This document shows positions 33,247 to 45,373 of a stretch of 64,000 bases of DNA, one piece after another (the first letter of the stretch is position 1; each line of letters starts with the position of its first letter). The DNA is from Microbotryum silenes-acaulis (lineage: Eukaryota > Basidiomycota > Microbotryomycetes > Microbotryales > Microbotryaceae). The translations under genes were made by a program, and so were the position numbers. The stretch is taken from positions 1,736,001 to 1,800,000 of the forward strand of contig QPFY01000002.1 of the NCBI GenBank assembly GCA_003665825.1. The letters run 5' to 3'. The notes under the pieces were generated by a model. That model was not told where the DNA came from. It ran no database searches and saw only the letters and a list, made by a program, of their open reading frames with translations.

Positions 33247-34983
33247 ATGGTTCTCGATGTCGCACGAGCGACCGCTCTAGGATGGGGTGAGTAACTCTTC
33301 CTTCAGGAGCTCCCGCAGAGGACGCTCGGTCTGACCCTGACTTCTCACCTTGGCGCTTGGGGACATCGTCCACTCATCAGCCAACGAGTGCACCTTGACG
33401 ACCTTCTTCTTTGCGCTCGTCGGAGCTGCGTGGCTAGGAAGCTATGCCCTCAGCTTTGTGCGCATGATCGTCGATATTTCCCGTCCTGGTCTTTCCGTAC
33501 GTTCACGTGTACCCCGCATACACCACAGCAGAGCTCCACCCTGAAGCGTCACGCGTCACGCGTCACTCGTCACCCCACACTCGATCCAGCTTACCCGTTT
33601 CGGAGCCAAGAAAGGGGCGTGGGCAGGTAAGCGATCCAGACATGCCCTCATCTTCTGATTGGCTTATCGGCACTGACGTCTCTCATTTATGCACAGTTGT
33701 TACCGGTGCGACCGCCGGGATCGGACGCGACTTTGCGCTCCAGCTGGCCGCTGCTGGCTTCAACGTCTTCCTCGCTTCGAGGACGGCTTCCAAGCTCGAA
33801 GAGTTCAGCCAAGAGATCAGTGAGTAGTGTCGACACCCCATCACCATACATGAAAAGCCGGCTCATATGTCTTAATTGATTGCCTGTAGTCTCCAAGTTC
33901 CCCTCGATCAAGACCCAGGTTCACGCAATCGACTTTGCTTCGGCTTCGTCCGAGGACTACAAGGCTTTCGGAAACGCTCTCGAATCGCTTGAAGTCGGTG
34001 TCCTGAGTGCGTAGAGCCGGCGGAAAGTACACAGCTCTGGACCGAGGCTGATTTGTGTGTGTCCCTGCAGTCAACAACGTGGGCAAGAGCTACGACGAAC
34101 CCATGTTCTTCCAAGATCTGCCCGATCAAGATTCGGCCGACATCATCGAGATCAACATGTGCGTACTTCGCTCCTTTAAATCGTTCAATCATGAACCTCC
34201 ATGAAAACTGACTGCTTGCGCCGATCTATCATTCCCAGCAATGCGACCCTCAAGACGACCAAGCTGGTGCTGCCCGGGATGATCTCCCGCAGGCGCGGAC
34301 TGATCTTGACCGTAGGCTCGTTCGCCGGTCTCGTGCCTTCTCCCTTGTTAGCCGTCTACTCGGCAAGCAAGGCTTTCGTTTCGACCTGGTCGCAAGCTCT
34401 CGGAAGCGAGTTGAAGGGAACGGGTGTCGAGGTCGAGCTTCTCAACGCCTACTTCATCGTGAGTGCAGGGTCAAGCAGCCGAATCGAATCAAAGAGACCT
34501 GGACTTGACAGTGAAACCTTCTTCTTTGCACAGACGTCTAAGTTGAGCAAGATTCGTAAGAGCTCTTGGATGATCCCCACTCCCAGGACCTATGTTCGTA
34601 AGTCGACAGCATTCCTGCGCTGCCGTCGACGGTGGATAAATATCTGGATCTAAGAGTTCTTCGTGTTTACTCTCCACTCTTTACAGGATCGGCCTTATCG
34701 CATATCGGTGTCAATGGTGGGGCTGTTGGGCAGCCTCACATCTCGACGCCTTACCACGGTCATGCCCCCGTTCAAGTAGGTGGTTCTCTGGGCCGAGCAC
34801 TTTCGACCCCTGACGCTGACGATCTCGGATGCATCTTGTTTCTTCCTTTCGAAGTGGGTCGTCGATAACCTCATGTCGCGTTCATTCTGGCTCGGATACA
34901 ACCGCCGATTGCATATCGACATCCGCAAACGTGTGCTGCGCAAGAGGGAGCGCGAGGCGGCCAGGGCGAACAAAAAGGAGTGA
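33247..34983 (+). CDS. IFA38: Very-long-chain 3-oxoacyl-CoA reductase
   Basis: ER membrane short-chain dehydrogenase that reduces 3-ketoacyl-CoA in the very-long-chain fatty acid elongation cycle. Exons 33247-33286, 33381-33496, 33590-33626, 33697-33819, 33890-34006, 34071-34158, 34239-34458, 34534-34597, 34687-34775 and 34855-34983 give 340 residues (yeast 347). A membrane helix (~22-40) precedes the NADPH motif TGATAGIG (67-74). Later come INNVG, then catalytic Ser201 (VGSFAG), Tyr214 and Lys218 (YSASK). [17 protein letters not shown] follows, and the C-terminal tail ends in basic residues with KKE, a possible ER-retrieval signal. With ten short exons no open frame shows the whole protein. 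Confidence 0.95.
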
Positions 34984-35578
34984 TCGGAGGAGTCGCAAAA
35001 AGAGCTCCCTTGCGCTCTAATGGGCCGTGTTGTCAGAGCAGGCGTCGGTGTAGCTGGATCATGCAACGCCGACCGTTTGGATAGCATTCCCATTGAGATG
35101 TGGGGCATATACAGAGACAGGAGACGGGCATGAAATGTCCAGAACGCGCCGAAGTAATTTCCGATGACTGCAGCCTCGAGCTGTCGAAGCCGACGGTCTG
35201 ACGCACTGAAAGCGAATTTGAAATTGCGCCGAGGGCGGTGAATTAGGAACGCGCTGATTGGTCGCGACGGACGATGCCTGAATTTCGCTTGTGACGCCTC
35301 GCTGTACCACGAGTGCGATTTTCACTCCAGGAATAGGCTCCTGAGCGAGGTAATGTATCAACCCAAAGGTGGGAGATCTACATGAACAGTATTGTAGCTC
35401 TTTCACCAACTCCGAGCGTCCGGGTTGGCGCTCGATTGAATGATCGGCGTGCCTACCGGAGAACACGACGCCTGCTGCATCGTCGCGGGGGCAAGAAGCC
35501 CTCAGTTCACTCTTGTCTCGCACCACGCACATTCCCTCTCCAAAGTTGTGGACAGTCCCAGGCGTGCCAGACGTCGTC
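34984..35578. promoter_or_regulatory. Upstream region of the GATA iron regulator
   Basis: 595 bp between IFA38 and the SreA-like gene. An inverted CCAAT box (ATTGG) lies at about 35257, 320 bp before the ATG. No ATCWGATAA iron-GATA site was seen. CCAAT boxes upstream of sreA-type genes mediate HapX control in ascomycetes; whether that holds here is inference. Confidence 0.45.
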
Positions 35579-38500
35579 ATGACGTCGCTGCAGAACCTGT
35601 TGGGTCCTGCATCCAGCCACGGCGACTCACGCCCGTGCTCGAGCGACGAGGGTGCGATTTCATCGGGCATCACCTCGAGCGCGGACGCGGCCGGTCTCGC
35701 GGGCAGGAGCAGTAGTACTGCAAGATCGACCCGGGCAACACCTTCGTCTGAGCCAAGACACGATCGAGTCCCCTTGACCGTACGCTCCAAGTCACCCTTT
35801 GCGCTACCTTCGCTCAGCTCGTGGACGAACGGCGCAAGTGGTGCTGCTCGCGATGCGATGACCCATCATCATCAAGCGCGGGCAAAAGGGGCTTCGCCTT
35901 CACAATCGTCCACTTCGACGACGGACGTTTCGCCACGCTGGAGTCCGGAATTTTCAAGGACCTCACCCGGTGTCAATTTGACAAACACGCCACATCAGCA
36001 CGCGCCGACGCAAGCCTCACCCAGGTCGTCGATCGAACATTCGGCGATTCGCCCACCACCGTCGACCGAGGCCATTCTGACCCAACCGACGACCACAGCG
36101 CCTCATCCGCTTCATCGACAACCCTCGTCGAGGGCTTCCAACATCTCAAGCGCCTCGGCTACTTCGGCAATGCCCAGCACAAAGGCGGGAAATGATTGCT
36201 TCATTTGCGGAACGACCCAGACCCCTCTCTGGAGGCGAGACCAGGATGGCAACCCAATCTGTAACGCCTGCGGTATGTTTTCATTTCTTCCTCTGGTTCG
36301 TGGAGTCCAATGTTGCACACCCTGACGTAGTTCCGCGTTGCACACGCCAGGACTCTACCTCAAATCCCGAGCCGGACCTCGACCCTCCGGCGCAGGATCT
36401 GCAGAAATTCACGCGGGTGATTCTTCGAGGCCGACTTTAGCAAGCGCTACATCCAACGCATCTATATCAGCAGTCGGATCACCCTTCACCCAGGCCTCGG
36501 CGCTACGAGCTCCTCCCTCTCCAGGGGCGGCGACGGGATCGCTGCCCACTGACGACTCGGTGATAGGCTCCCCTTTGGTTCCCCACTCCCCTCACTCGGT
36601 ACCGGGCAAGTCGTCTCGACCTTCCACTACTACGACAACCTCGTCGTCCGCTCGAGCGCTCGGGGCTTCCACGTCAGCGACGGCTGCGCACGATCCTCCG
36701 TCGGGTTCATGCCCGGGAGGGGGAGTCTGCAACGGCTCGGGTGGGCAGTCGTGCTGCCAAGGATGCCCCGCGTTCAACAATCGTGTGATGCATTCGAGCA
36801 AGTCTGCGACGTCCTCAATTTTAGCGCACAACCACACCACCGCACCGGCGAATACAGGCGAAGAGAGCTCAATGAACGGGGTCGAATCAAGTGGGGAAGT
36901 CACCGCGATGGAGTGTTTCAACTGTCAAACTCGTGAGTCGCGATGCATGTGATATGCCTACACGATCGAACTGTGGAGTTGACCGTACACCTTGTCTCGG
37001 TTCTATTGGACATCCAGGAACGACGCCGCTTTGGAGACGAGATGGGGAAGGCCGAGTGGCTTGCAACGCATGTGGTGAGTTTATCGTCCCCTGGCCACGT
37101 TCAGCGGCGTGTCTACCATGGGTGATGTTACACCGGCGGGAGTGGTGGGAGGGAAGGATGCAGCGGGCCCCGAGCGACGAGGTCGCAAGTGGTGCACCAG
37201 CTGCGCGAATGCGCTAGTTTCGCGGCGGGCCGTCGCGACGAGCCGCAACCAGTCCCCGAACTTTCCTCTCGCTCTCGCCTTGCTCCGCACCGCCGATGCA
37301 TTCGCCTTCGTCGTTCCTTCAACTCTGGCGTTGCAAGGCCATGTGGACCAAATGAAGCTGACCTCTTCGTCTTGTTCCTTACAATCCGGCCACCTTCATC
37401 TAACTCGTGTGCGCTATCCGCTCTCGATCGCCGAACCTCGACATTCGCGGCGCACCTCCGATCAGGCCTCTACTACAAGTTACACGGGACACAAAGACCA
37501 GTCTTGCTGAAGAAAACGACCATCAAACGCAGGCGTCGCGTACCCATCGTAAGTGTTGATCTTCTTCCCACATTGGCTCTGTCAGACTTGAAAGGGATCG
37601 CATTGCTGAGATTGCAGCTCGGTCATGTGATCTTGCAGCCAAATCGAGTGGGAAACATGGCAGGCAATGTCAATGTGGACGGAGACAAACCCCAAGTCGA
37701 AAAGAAATCGACCCTTCCGGCCCCGAAACGTCGCAAGACGACGAAGCAAAAGCCGCGGCTTTCCTCCCCGAACACGGTGAACGGAGAAACCTCGTTCGGC
37801 AGCGGCGTGAGCGAAGATGGATCGGAGGATACCGCGATGTCAGTGGCGATAAAGGCCAACAGTCCACTGGGGCACAGTCTTCCCGATCTTGTCGCTGCCG
37901 CTTCCTTCTTGGCTCCGCCGGCGGATCGAGCCGAAACGGCTACGCCGTCCCCTTCGACGTCGACCATTCCTCTCGCTGCCCATCCGGCTGCTCCGTTGAC
38001 TTCCCATCTCCATGCACATGCCCACCACGCCCACAAGCATAGCCACGCCCATGCGCATTCACACACGATCGCGCACCCTCACCACCACCACCTCGCTCCC
38101 GCTCGGCCACACACGCACACCCGTTCGCACGCCTCGGCGCTCGACACCCCTTTGCACGCCTTGTCTCTGAGGGATCTGACGACGTTCCAAGATTCACTGG
38201 AAGCCGATCTGCTGGCATCGAGGGAACAAGTGACCCGTTTGGAGATGTACGTTGCGAGAGGGGAGCAGTTGCTCGAAGCGGTCCGATCGAGTGTCAAGGA
38301 CAGGGAGAGGGCGGTGGGAAGGGAGGGACCTACTGGGGCGGAAGGATCGAGTCAAAGGGAAGGGAGGAGTACTGACAAGAGGGAGAGCTCTAATCGTGTG
38401 TCATCATCAACCTCGCGAACGGCAGAACAGGATCTCGAGGACTTGTTTGGCGATCTGCCCAATATGGAAGCCGTGCCTCTGCCGCCGCGGAACAAGAAGC

Positions 38501-38583
38501 GGACAACGACGACAACTACTCCTCTACAGGGTTACGGAAGCGGCCAAGGCGCAACTGGAGATGCGGTATCTGCGGCTCCTTAG
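35579..38583 (+). CDS. SreA/Urbs1-type GATA iron-regulatory transcription factor
   Basis: Predicted repressor of siderophore and iron-uptake genes under iron sufficiency. Exons 35579-36272, 36351-36932, 37018-37074, 37466-37548 and 37639-38583 give 786 residues. Two Cx2C-x17-18-Cx2C GATA fingers lie at about 207-231 and 420-444. Between them is the cysteine-rich iron-sensing segment characteristic of this family (352-370, CPGGGVC...SCCQGC). Both fingers share TPLWRRD and CNACG, each followed by GLYLK or GLYYKLHG. The second finger is followed by KRRRRVPIPN and an NLS-like KRRK. Residues 595-636 hold 19 histidines, and a coiled coil (~650-690) lies near the C-terminus. The start is the first ATG of the frame. 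No siderophore gene lies in the window. Confidence 0.9.
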
Positions 38584-38874
38584 CCCTTTGACCCACAATG
38601 TTACGGCGATGACCATCGCCGTGCCAGCGCCTCCTTTTGAAATGACCTTCACGGTCTAACGTGAAGGAACGTGACATGTTGTAAAGTGTAATGAAATATT
38701 CACGATCATGGTGTATCTCATTGACCTTCTTCCATGTTGGGAAGATAAGTGCACTCTCTTCCTGTGCGGATAATCGATGAAAACGATGCGATATAGTTAC
38801 AGCAAGCTCGTACGGTGAAGCGGCGTCGGAGAGGACTTCGGAAACACAATCCACGCTTTTTGCGAATGCCAATT

Positions 38875-41800
38875 CTACCAAGTACCATCAACTGTGACGT
38901 CAAGGTCAAAAGAGGATCAGCTGCTGCTGCTCCAAATCCATAGAAGAGGTACTCACAGCGATCAAGTACGGAAACGTTCTCCGCCACATCCTTTTGTGCC
39001 TTTTTGCGCATGTAAAAGATGGGGCAGTCCTTACTTGTGCAGAGCACATCCTGGACCAGAGACCCTTGACAACGTTGGCATTGCGTCCACAAGCGTGCAT
39101 AGGCGGTCTCGTGCGCGGTGGTGATGTTCAACTGTTTGGCGTACAGCTCGGCCGTGCGAGGCGCGCAGTTTTCGCAGACGGCTTTGTCTGAAGGAGGGCG
39201 TTCGGGAGCAAGAATCAGGGGAGGGGCACGTCGAGGTAACGACACTTTCGTTCCTAACTTACTCGGTCGATTCGGTTTAAGAGGCGTCTTGCACCCCAGA
39301 CACGTCATCGTGCGTACAGCAAACTTCATTAACCCACCCGACGTCGGTGCCACGATCGACACGATGCGAGTATGATCACCGGTCAACAACGAGCTCGCTT
39401 TCTCCCCCAGAATCGGTTCAAAAATACGCATCAACGGCTTGGACAGTTGGTTGTCGAGGTAGTACTTGGTGTCGATCGGAATGTTGTTCTCGAGCACGTA
39501 CAGTGGGTCCTCCGATTTCTCGTACGCGCGAGCGTCCTTGGTCCCCTTGATGATCACGTACGCAACTCGATCTCCTAACGCCGGGGCCGATCCGGCATCA
39601 CGCTTCTTCATGCGTTCCGCGAGCTCGACGTGAGCCTGTTTGTTGGCGTAATCGGCCTTGGCGAGTGCTTTGGTGATGACGAGTTGCGAAAGATCGACTT
39701 TGTTCTGCAGCAGGTCCGAGATTGTCTGCTTCGTGTACTCCTCCGCTCCCTTGACGTCTCGATCGATGAGCATCTTCTTGAGACATGTTTCAATAACGGT
39801 CACGACGAGACGACAATTGTCACGACGAACGGTCTCAATACCTTTCGTATCCATCTTGTCGTACTTTTCGGGCTTGGTCCAGTACAGGCCGGCGTAGCGC
39901 TTTTTGCTAATGAGGAGGTATGGGAAGTAGACCTTTTCGAACTCGAGCTTGATCGGCTTGACGAACTTTTGTGTGACGAAATCGGCGGCCTCTGCGCCTA
40001 GAGTCATGAGGGTTTAACAATCACTTCAGAAGGTGTTCTGCATAGCTTCGGAGGCTCGTTCAAACACAAACTCACCTAGTTTCATTGCTGTCTCCAAGTC
40101 CGGACACCCGAAACGAACCATGACCGAATCGGTATCACCATAGATGACGGTCGCATCGTACTCGTACCCATTCGCGGTGTTGTACCGATCCTGCACCTCC
40201 TGCTTGGTCCTTTCAATCATCTGTCGCCCGTACGCGGTGACGCTCATCGAGATCTGCAAGCAGGGCAATTTGCCGACCGTCGCTCCCGTGAAGCCGTACA
40301 CCGAGTTGGCACTGACTTTCAACGCCAACTGACGACCGTCCAACACAGCACGCTTGAACGGGTCCGTCTCCTTCTTCAACTCGGCTCGGGCGCGCTTCCG
40401 CGCCGACAGCAGGTCCTCGAGAATGATGGGGAGCAGCCCACGACGCTTTTCGGACTTGACGAAGAGATCTAGCAGAAGGCGTTGAGATCGTCAGTATCTG
40501 GGGAGAAAAATCGGGTGGATTAGGGAGGACCGACCGTTGTTGGGGGTCCTGACGTAGTCGACGCCCTCCTTGAGGTTAAGCGCCTCGGCGATTTTGGCAT
40601 CCAGCAAGGTGGTGTAGCACAGGTTGTGCGCTTGCATGATCGAAGGGTACAGCGAAGCGAAATCGAGGGTCGCGATTGGCACATCGTAATAGCCCTTTTC
40701 GGGTTCAATGACGGTCGCACCTTCGTACTGCTCGTCCGAGCCTTCGGAACGGAACGCCGGGACGAGGTAGTTCGTGTCCTGGGCCTTGCGGAAGAGTTGC
40801 GAAATGACTTTGATCTGTTGACCACGCGACAAGAGGTAGTTGAAAGGAATTCCCGTCACACGAGCCATCTCGATGTAATTGATGAAGCACATTAGCTTGT
40901 CCATGATTCGTTGCGGCAGGTAGGCATCCTGGTGCGAGAGGGCGTCAGTTTCGATGGCCAGCTTCTCGTTTCCAGTGGAATACATGCGCACCTTGAGACA
41001 ATACACGGCCAGACGACGTCGAGACTCGGCGTTACCGTTCTGCAAGTCCGTGATGATCGAATGGTGCACATCCTCCTTTTGCTCGCCTGAGACACGAAGG
41101 AAATTCGGTCAGGATCCTCCAAGCTCATCCAAAGTCATCTGCACCCGCAGACAACAACTGACCGAGGAAATGAGCGCACACCGAGTTGAGCGTATAACTC
41201 CGCAATTTGTAGTCACGCTGCATGACCTGCAGGATATCGAGCTGCAGTCGACCATCGATCGTTGTCTCCTTGTTGTCTCGGTTGCCGTACGCCTTTGACG
41301 AAAAGTGGGTGTCCTTAACATCACTCTTGACGTTCTTGAGTCGACCGAGGTAAGGGAACTTGGTCGCTTTCAACGCCTTGGCTCGATCCATGAGGTAAGG
41401 CAGATCGAATTGCGAGATGTTGTACCCGATGATAAGGTCGGGATCGACCTCTTCGACAAACTCGCGCCACCTCGTCAATAGATCGGCCTCCTTCTCGAAC
41501 TCGATCACGTCCGTGCCGACAATGTGCGAACACGTGTTAAGAGTGAAGACGTTGCGAATGAAGGGCTTGGTCTCGCCTTGGCGCGTGACCATGTTGGCGA
41601 TCTGAATGACGGGATCGATTTCGGCCTCGGGGAAGATACCCTTGCGACCGGCGCACTCGATATCGAAGGACAGAACGCGCAGAGGAGCAATGTGAGACCA
41701 TTCACCTTCCGGTGCGTGCGAGATTAGATCGTCGTGCCTGACAAAGAGGGGATCCGCGTGTGAGTATGAGATCTCAAATTTGAAAAGTTGATCTGCAGGC

Positions 41801-43321
41801 TGACTTGATCTCGAGTTCGAGCTGGCAGTTTGACACCTTTTCGCTCGGTCGCTTCATCTGATATGTCCCCGGCGGCAGCTCGAGCCAGTTCATCCCGACA
41901 ACCTGTGATTGCATACGAGCATTGTCAGCTCGCATTAACGAGACAACAGGCCTCGGGACAGGTAAAGTACCCCATGATCAATCATGAACCGCAACGTGTA
42001 AGCAATGTTGCTCTCGTAGGTCATCACCGCTTCACCCGTGAACAGTTCCCGAAAGTTGACCTCGCCACGCTCGAACGCGCCTCGGACTTTGGGGTACGCT
42101 CGCAGGTCGCTGATGGTGATCTTGATGAAGGGCACGGTGCCATCACCCTTGTATCCCCATAAAGAGCGCTTGTGTGCGACTTTGATCGAGTGAACGGGGT
42201 TCGCGTCACCAGGGATCATGGCCTATTGAATTTTGTTCGAGTTGAGCGTCCGAAAACATACGCACGGTCGGGCAAAGGACTTACATTGAGGTGACCCATC
42301 AACGGGACACAGTGGTCATTCACAAAGCCCTTTGGCGCAGCAATCCAAAAGTAAGGCATGAAGCCCGTGATATGCAGCAACACGGAATGCCCAGCCTGCT
42401 CGTGGTCATCTCGTAGTGATGAGCTCTAGCGGATACGATTTTGCTGGGAGAGTACGACGACGTACCTGCGTTACACCAAATGCACGAATCTGCGGGACCG
42501 ATCCGGGCACCACGTGTTCTTCGAGCTCGATCTGCTGGAAAACTGTGATCCGATTCGGGGTCGATGAGTCAGCTCGGGTGGGCGGACTGGACACAATTTG
42601 CAGAGCTTAAAGGACGAACTCAGAGCATCAGTGTCTGGGTCGATCGGAGGCAGTGCCGGTCGATTCCATTTCTGATCACTCGAGTCTGTTGCCACTGCGA
42701 AAAGACATAATCGAGGTTGCGTGAGAGGACGCAGCAGTCAGTTAGGAGGCTCGATCGGAAACCAAAGATTTAACGGTTTTCAGCCGTGCGGGCTCGCTGC
42801 ATCTCGAATTCGCCCAATTGAGATAAGAGCATCGGTAAAATGAACAGGAAACAGTTTCTGGTGTAGAGGCCTCGGAATCTGCGGCACTCGCTTGCTGGCT
42901 CGTGTCGCCGTGTACCACCCAGCAGACGGGGGGCATCCCAATCGTCCGATGCAAAGTCTTGCGGAATAGTGCCCCTCAAGAATACCAAGCTCATCAACTG
43001 ACCTTCCTCATTCAGTTCCTTGAGGATACTCTCAAAGTTCTCCTTGTCATCGTCGTCGTTGTTCCTCGCCTTGCCCTTGACGCCATTCTGAACAGCCGAC
43101 GTGAGCTGCGACAACCCTCTCGCCGGATGCGCGCCCGCGAACAAGGCCGACAAAGGCTTGGCATGGGCACCAGCTTGGGTCGAAGGTGGGGCAGCAACGT
43201 CTTCGTCGGGGATGAAACTGTCGGCTGGATTGGCTACGAGGGGAAGAGAGCCGTTCGAGGTTGAGGTCACGGGCGGCGCGTCGAGGCGGGGCTTCTTGGA
43301 CGACGAAGGTGAGGTGCTCAT
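38875..43321 (-). CDS. POL3: DNA polymerase delta catalytic subunit
   Basis: B-family replicative polymerase with proofreading, the main lagging-strand enzyme. Exons 43321-43003, 42694-42620, 42542-42466, 42395-42285, 42222-41971, 41902-41805, 41737-41163, 41086-40992, 40928-40535, 40468-40076, 39997-39263, 39187-38957 and 38891-38875 give 1123 residues (human 1107, yeast 1097). Exonuclease motif I FDIECAG is at ~335-341, polymerase motif A DFASLYPS at ~623-630, SANSVYG in motif B, and motif C YGDTDS at ~775-780. The two C-terminal cysteine modules (CysA, and CysB that binds an iron-sulfur cluster) are intact. The last exon is 17 bp and adds FDGTW; without it the frame reads falsely into the intron. 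Intron 1 is 308 bp. Confidence 0.98.
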
Positions 43322-43728
43322 CGCGTCTCACGAGTCGCACAAGCGAGGGTGAAAGGCAGGTGGGGTGACTACTCGAGTCAGTTTGGGCGTGCGTGTCGTG
43401 TGTGCACATACGATGTGGTCCGACAGAGGAAGAGAGCTCGCAGGACTGGCCGCGCTTCGCTTGGACACTCGGACGCTGACCAGCTGACCGCCGCGACCGC
43501 CCTCGCCGCCCGTGGTTGGTGCGACACGCGCGACGCGCCTCGACGCGTGCATGTGCCAAATTGCCCCGCACGGAGAAGAGGTCCGAGCGCAACAGCACCC
43601 CAGGTGGGGGAAATTTGGCAAGCTGCGTCGCACCACGAGTCAGAACTCGTCGATTTGATTAAGTCAGGTCTTCGGTTCCAAGCTATCCCGCCAACGCAAA
43701 ACACGACCTCCAAAGTGCACACATCTCT
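43322..43728. promoter_or_regulatory. POL3 upstream region / gluconokinase 3' region
   Basis: 407 bp between two minus-strand genes. GACGCG and CGACGCGC are seen at about 43529-43545: the first resembles half of an MluI cell-cycle-box (ACGCGT), a perfect form of which (ACGCGT) is present at about 43543-43548, roughly 220 bp upstream of POL3. MCB elements drive S-phase replication genes in yeasts; use here is inference. Confidence 0.4.
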
Positions 43729-44757
43729 TCACTGCGCCCTCGGCCCCACCCACTCGGTAGCGACCTCGATCGCCGCCTGCGAGATGCCTTCTATTCCCAC
43801 CTCCTCGGCTTGTTTCGGCCCTTGCCCAAGGTTGATCCTCTTGACGTTGATCTCATCTTCGGTCGGGATCTCGAGCGTCGCGAGTTGCGAGTCCAGCATC
43901 GGCGCTTTGAAAAAATGGCCCGGTCGCGACGTCAAGCGGTGCAGCAGCAAGGGTCGAGTACCGTGCACTGCTCGTCGAGTTAACGTCAGTGAGATACACT
44001 CATAAGCCTTGTGTGAATCCACTCACGGTAGATAAAGTAGGTCTCGAGCTTGTCCGCCTCGATCTCGGGTTCGATGATCGAGTCTTCACCGAGCTGGACC
44101 TTCCTCCCACTCAACAACTCCCTATACCCTCTCTTGAGCGCCGAGCATCCGACCACGACGGCCTTGCGTTCTCGCTTGATCATCTCCTCGCCGAGATGTA
44201 TTGTCTGCGGGTGCACGTGCGCAAGGGCCGAGGTGAGCTCGTCCGAAGGCTGGATGTGGTCCGCTTCGGCTGGGACGGGGTGGGCGAGGGCCTGTACGCC
44301 TTCTTCTGACGTGAGGTGAGATGCCGTCGCCCGGATCCGTAGCAGCCAAGGTATCCGGTCCTGTATCCTCAATCATAGCATGTCAGCTCCTGGTCGCATC
44401 TTGGGAATGAAGGGGGCGGGTGGGTTGCGAATGGAAAGACGTGGGGGAGCGAGAAAACGGACCTCGTCGGTGAGCGGGTGGCCATCAGACATCTTGAGTA
44501 CGTTGGAAGCCGGGTGCAGATCATCTCCATCTACAAAAGCCAGTCCGAGTGCCCGCGCGACGGCGAGACCTATGCTCGATTTACTGCAAGTCCGTGGCGT
44601 GGGACCGAGAGTGGGTCGGACGGAGCAAACGGAGGCGGATCAACGTGTCAGTTAGGACATGGCAAACTGGGAAGGGATATGTCGGGAGTCAAAACTGATA
44701 CACTCACCCGCATCCACTTGTGCCCATGCAGACGATCAAAGCTGGTGTCGGGGCCAT
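43729..44757 (-). CDS. Gluconokinase
   Basis: Phosphorylates D-gluconate to 6-phosphogluconate, feeding the pentose phosphate pathway. Exons 44757-44708, 44583-44463, 44360-44027 and 43967-43729 give 247 residues. The P-loop MGTSGCGKSS (11-20) is split by intron 1. Then come FVDGDDLHP, HPLTDEDRIPWL, VVGCSALKRGYRELL and the C-terminal GHFFKAPMLDSQLATLE block, all diagnostic of the GntK family. A ~25-residue insert between IPWL and the GCSALK strand makes it longer than the ~175-200-residue norm. The acceptor of exon 4 (giving FIYLHGTRP) was chosen for family fit over one three bases earlier. It diverges from the OHCU decarboxylase gene. Confidence 0.92.
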
Positions 44758-45373
44758 GTTGTTGCGGGAAGGAGTGGTGCCGGAACCCAAAAGCCGCGGC
44801 GCCGAACCCAGCTCTGTCACTGCTGACCTACTTATTAGGCACGACTTGTCTCGCGAGACGGCGCAAACGCTCGCAAGTCCGAAGCGGCGTTCGCGGCCCG
44901 AAGCCGCCCACCCCGCCGCGAGCAGGGCGGAGCAGGCTGGGCCGGCTGGGGATGACCGAGAGCTACTAGGTGAGGTGCCTGAGAGCAGCTGAGAAGAGCT
45001 GAGAGCAGCTGAGAGCTAGCCTTGCCGAGGTTGGGGGTCACGTTCCTGGTCGACTCGAGCGGATTCAGTCAGCGACAACACCTGTGCACCCGTGCTTTGA
45101 CCTTGCCACTTGGTACGAATCGAATCCGAGCTACTTTGATTGGATTGATCTCTTCTTGGTTCCTCGCTCCGCATCGTCCCTGGACCACCCTTGGTCTCCG
45201 CGGCTTATCATAGACCCAGGGGCCAGCGGCGCTATCGCAGATCGCACCACGTTCAACCCGCTCGTCGTCACTCGTCTTGGATCTTGCGGTCCCCCAGTCA
45301 CTCTCTCGCCTTTGCTCTCCCCGCCTTGTCTCTTCCGCTCTCCTCCTCTTGTCAAGCTTCATCCCACATCGCA
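44758..45373. promoter_or_regulatory. Divergent promoter region (gluconokinase / OHCU decarboxylase)
   Basis: 616 bp between divergent starts. It contains short GAGAGCAGCTGA repeats at about 44981-45014. No gene is recognised. Confidence 0.5.

Noticed and set aside
31575..34983. AsaB-like gene and IFA38 as a small biosynthetic cluster
   Set aside because: No synthase, transporter or tailoring genes adjoin; IFA38 is a universal elongation enzyme.
38718..38956. Long C-terminal extension of POL3 read from the open frame
   Set aside because: It is intron readthrough; splicing to 38891 gives a normal family C-terminus (FDGTW).
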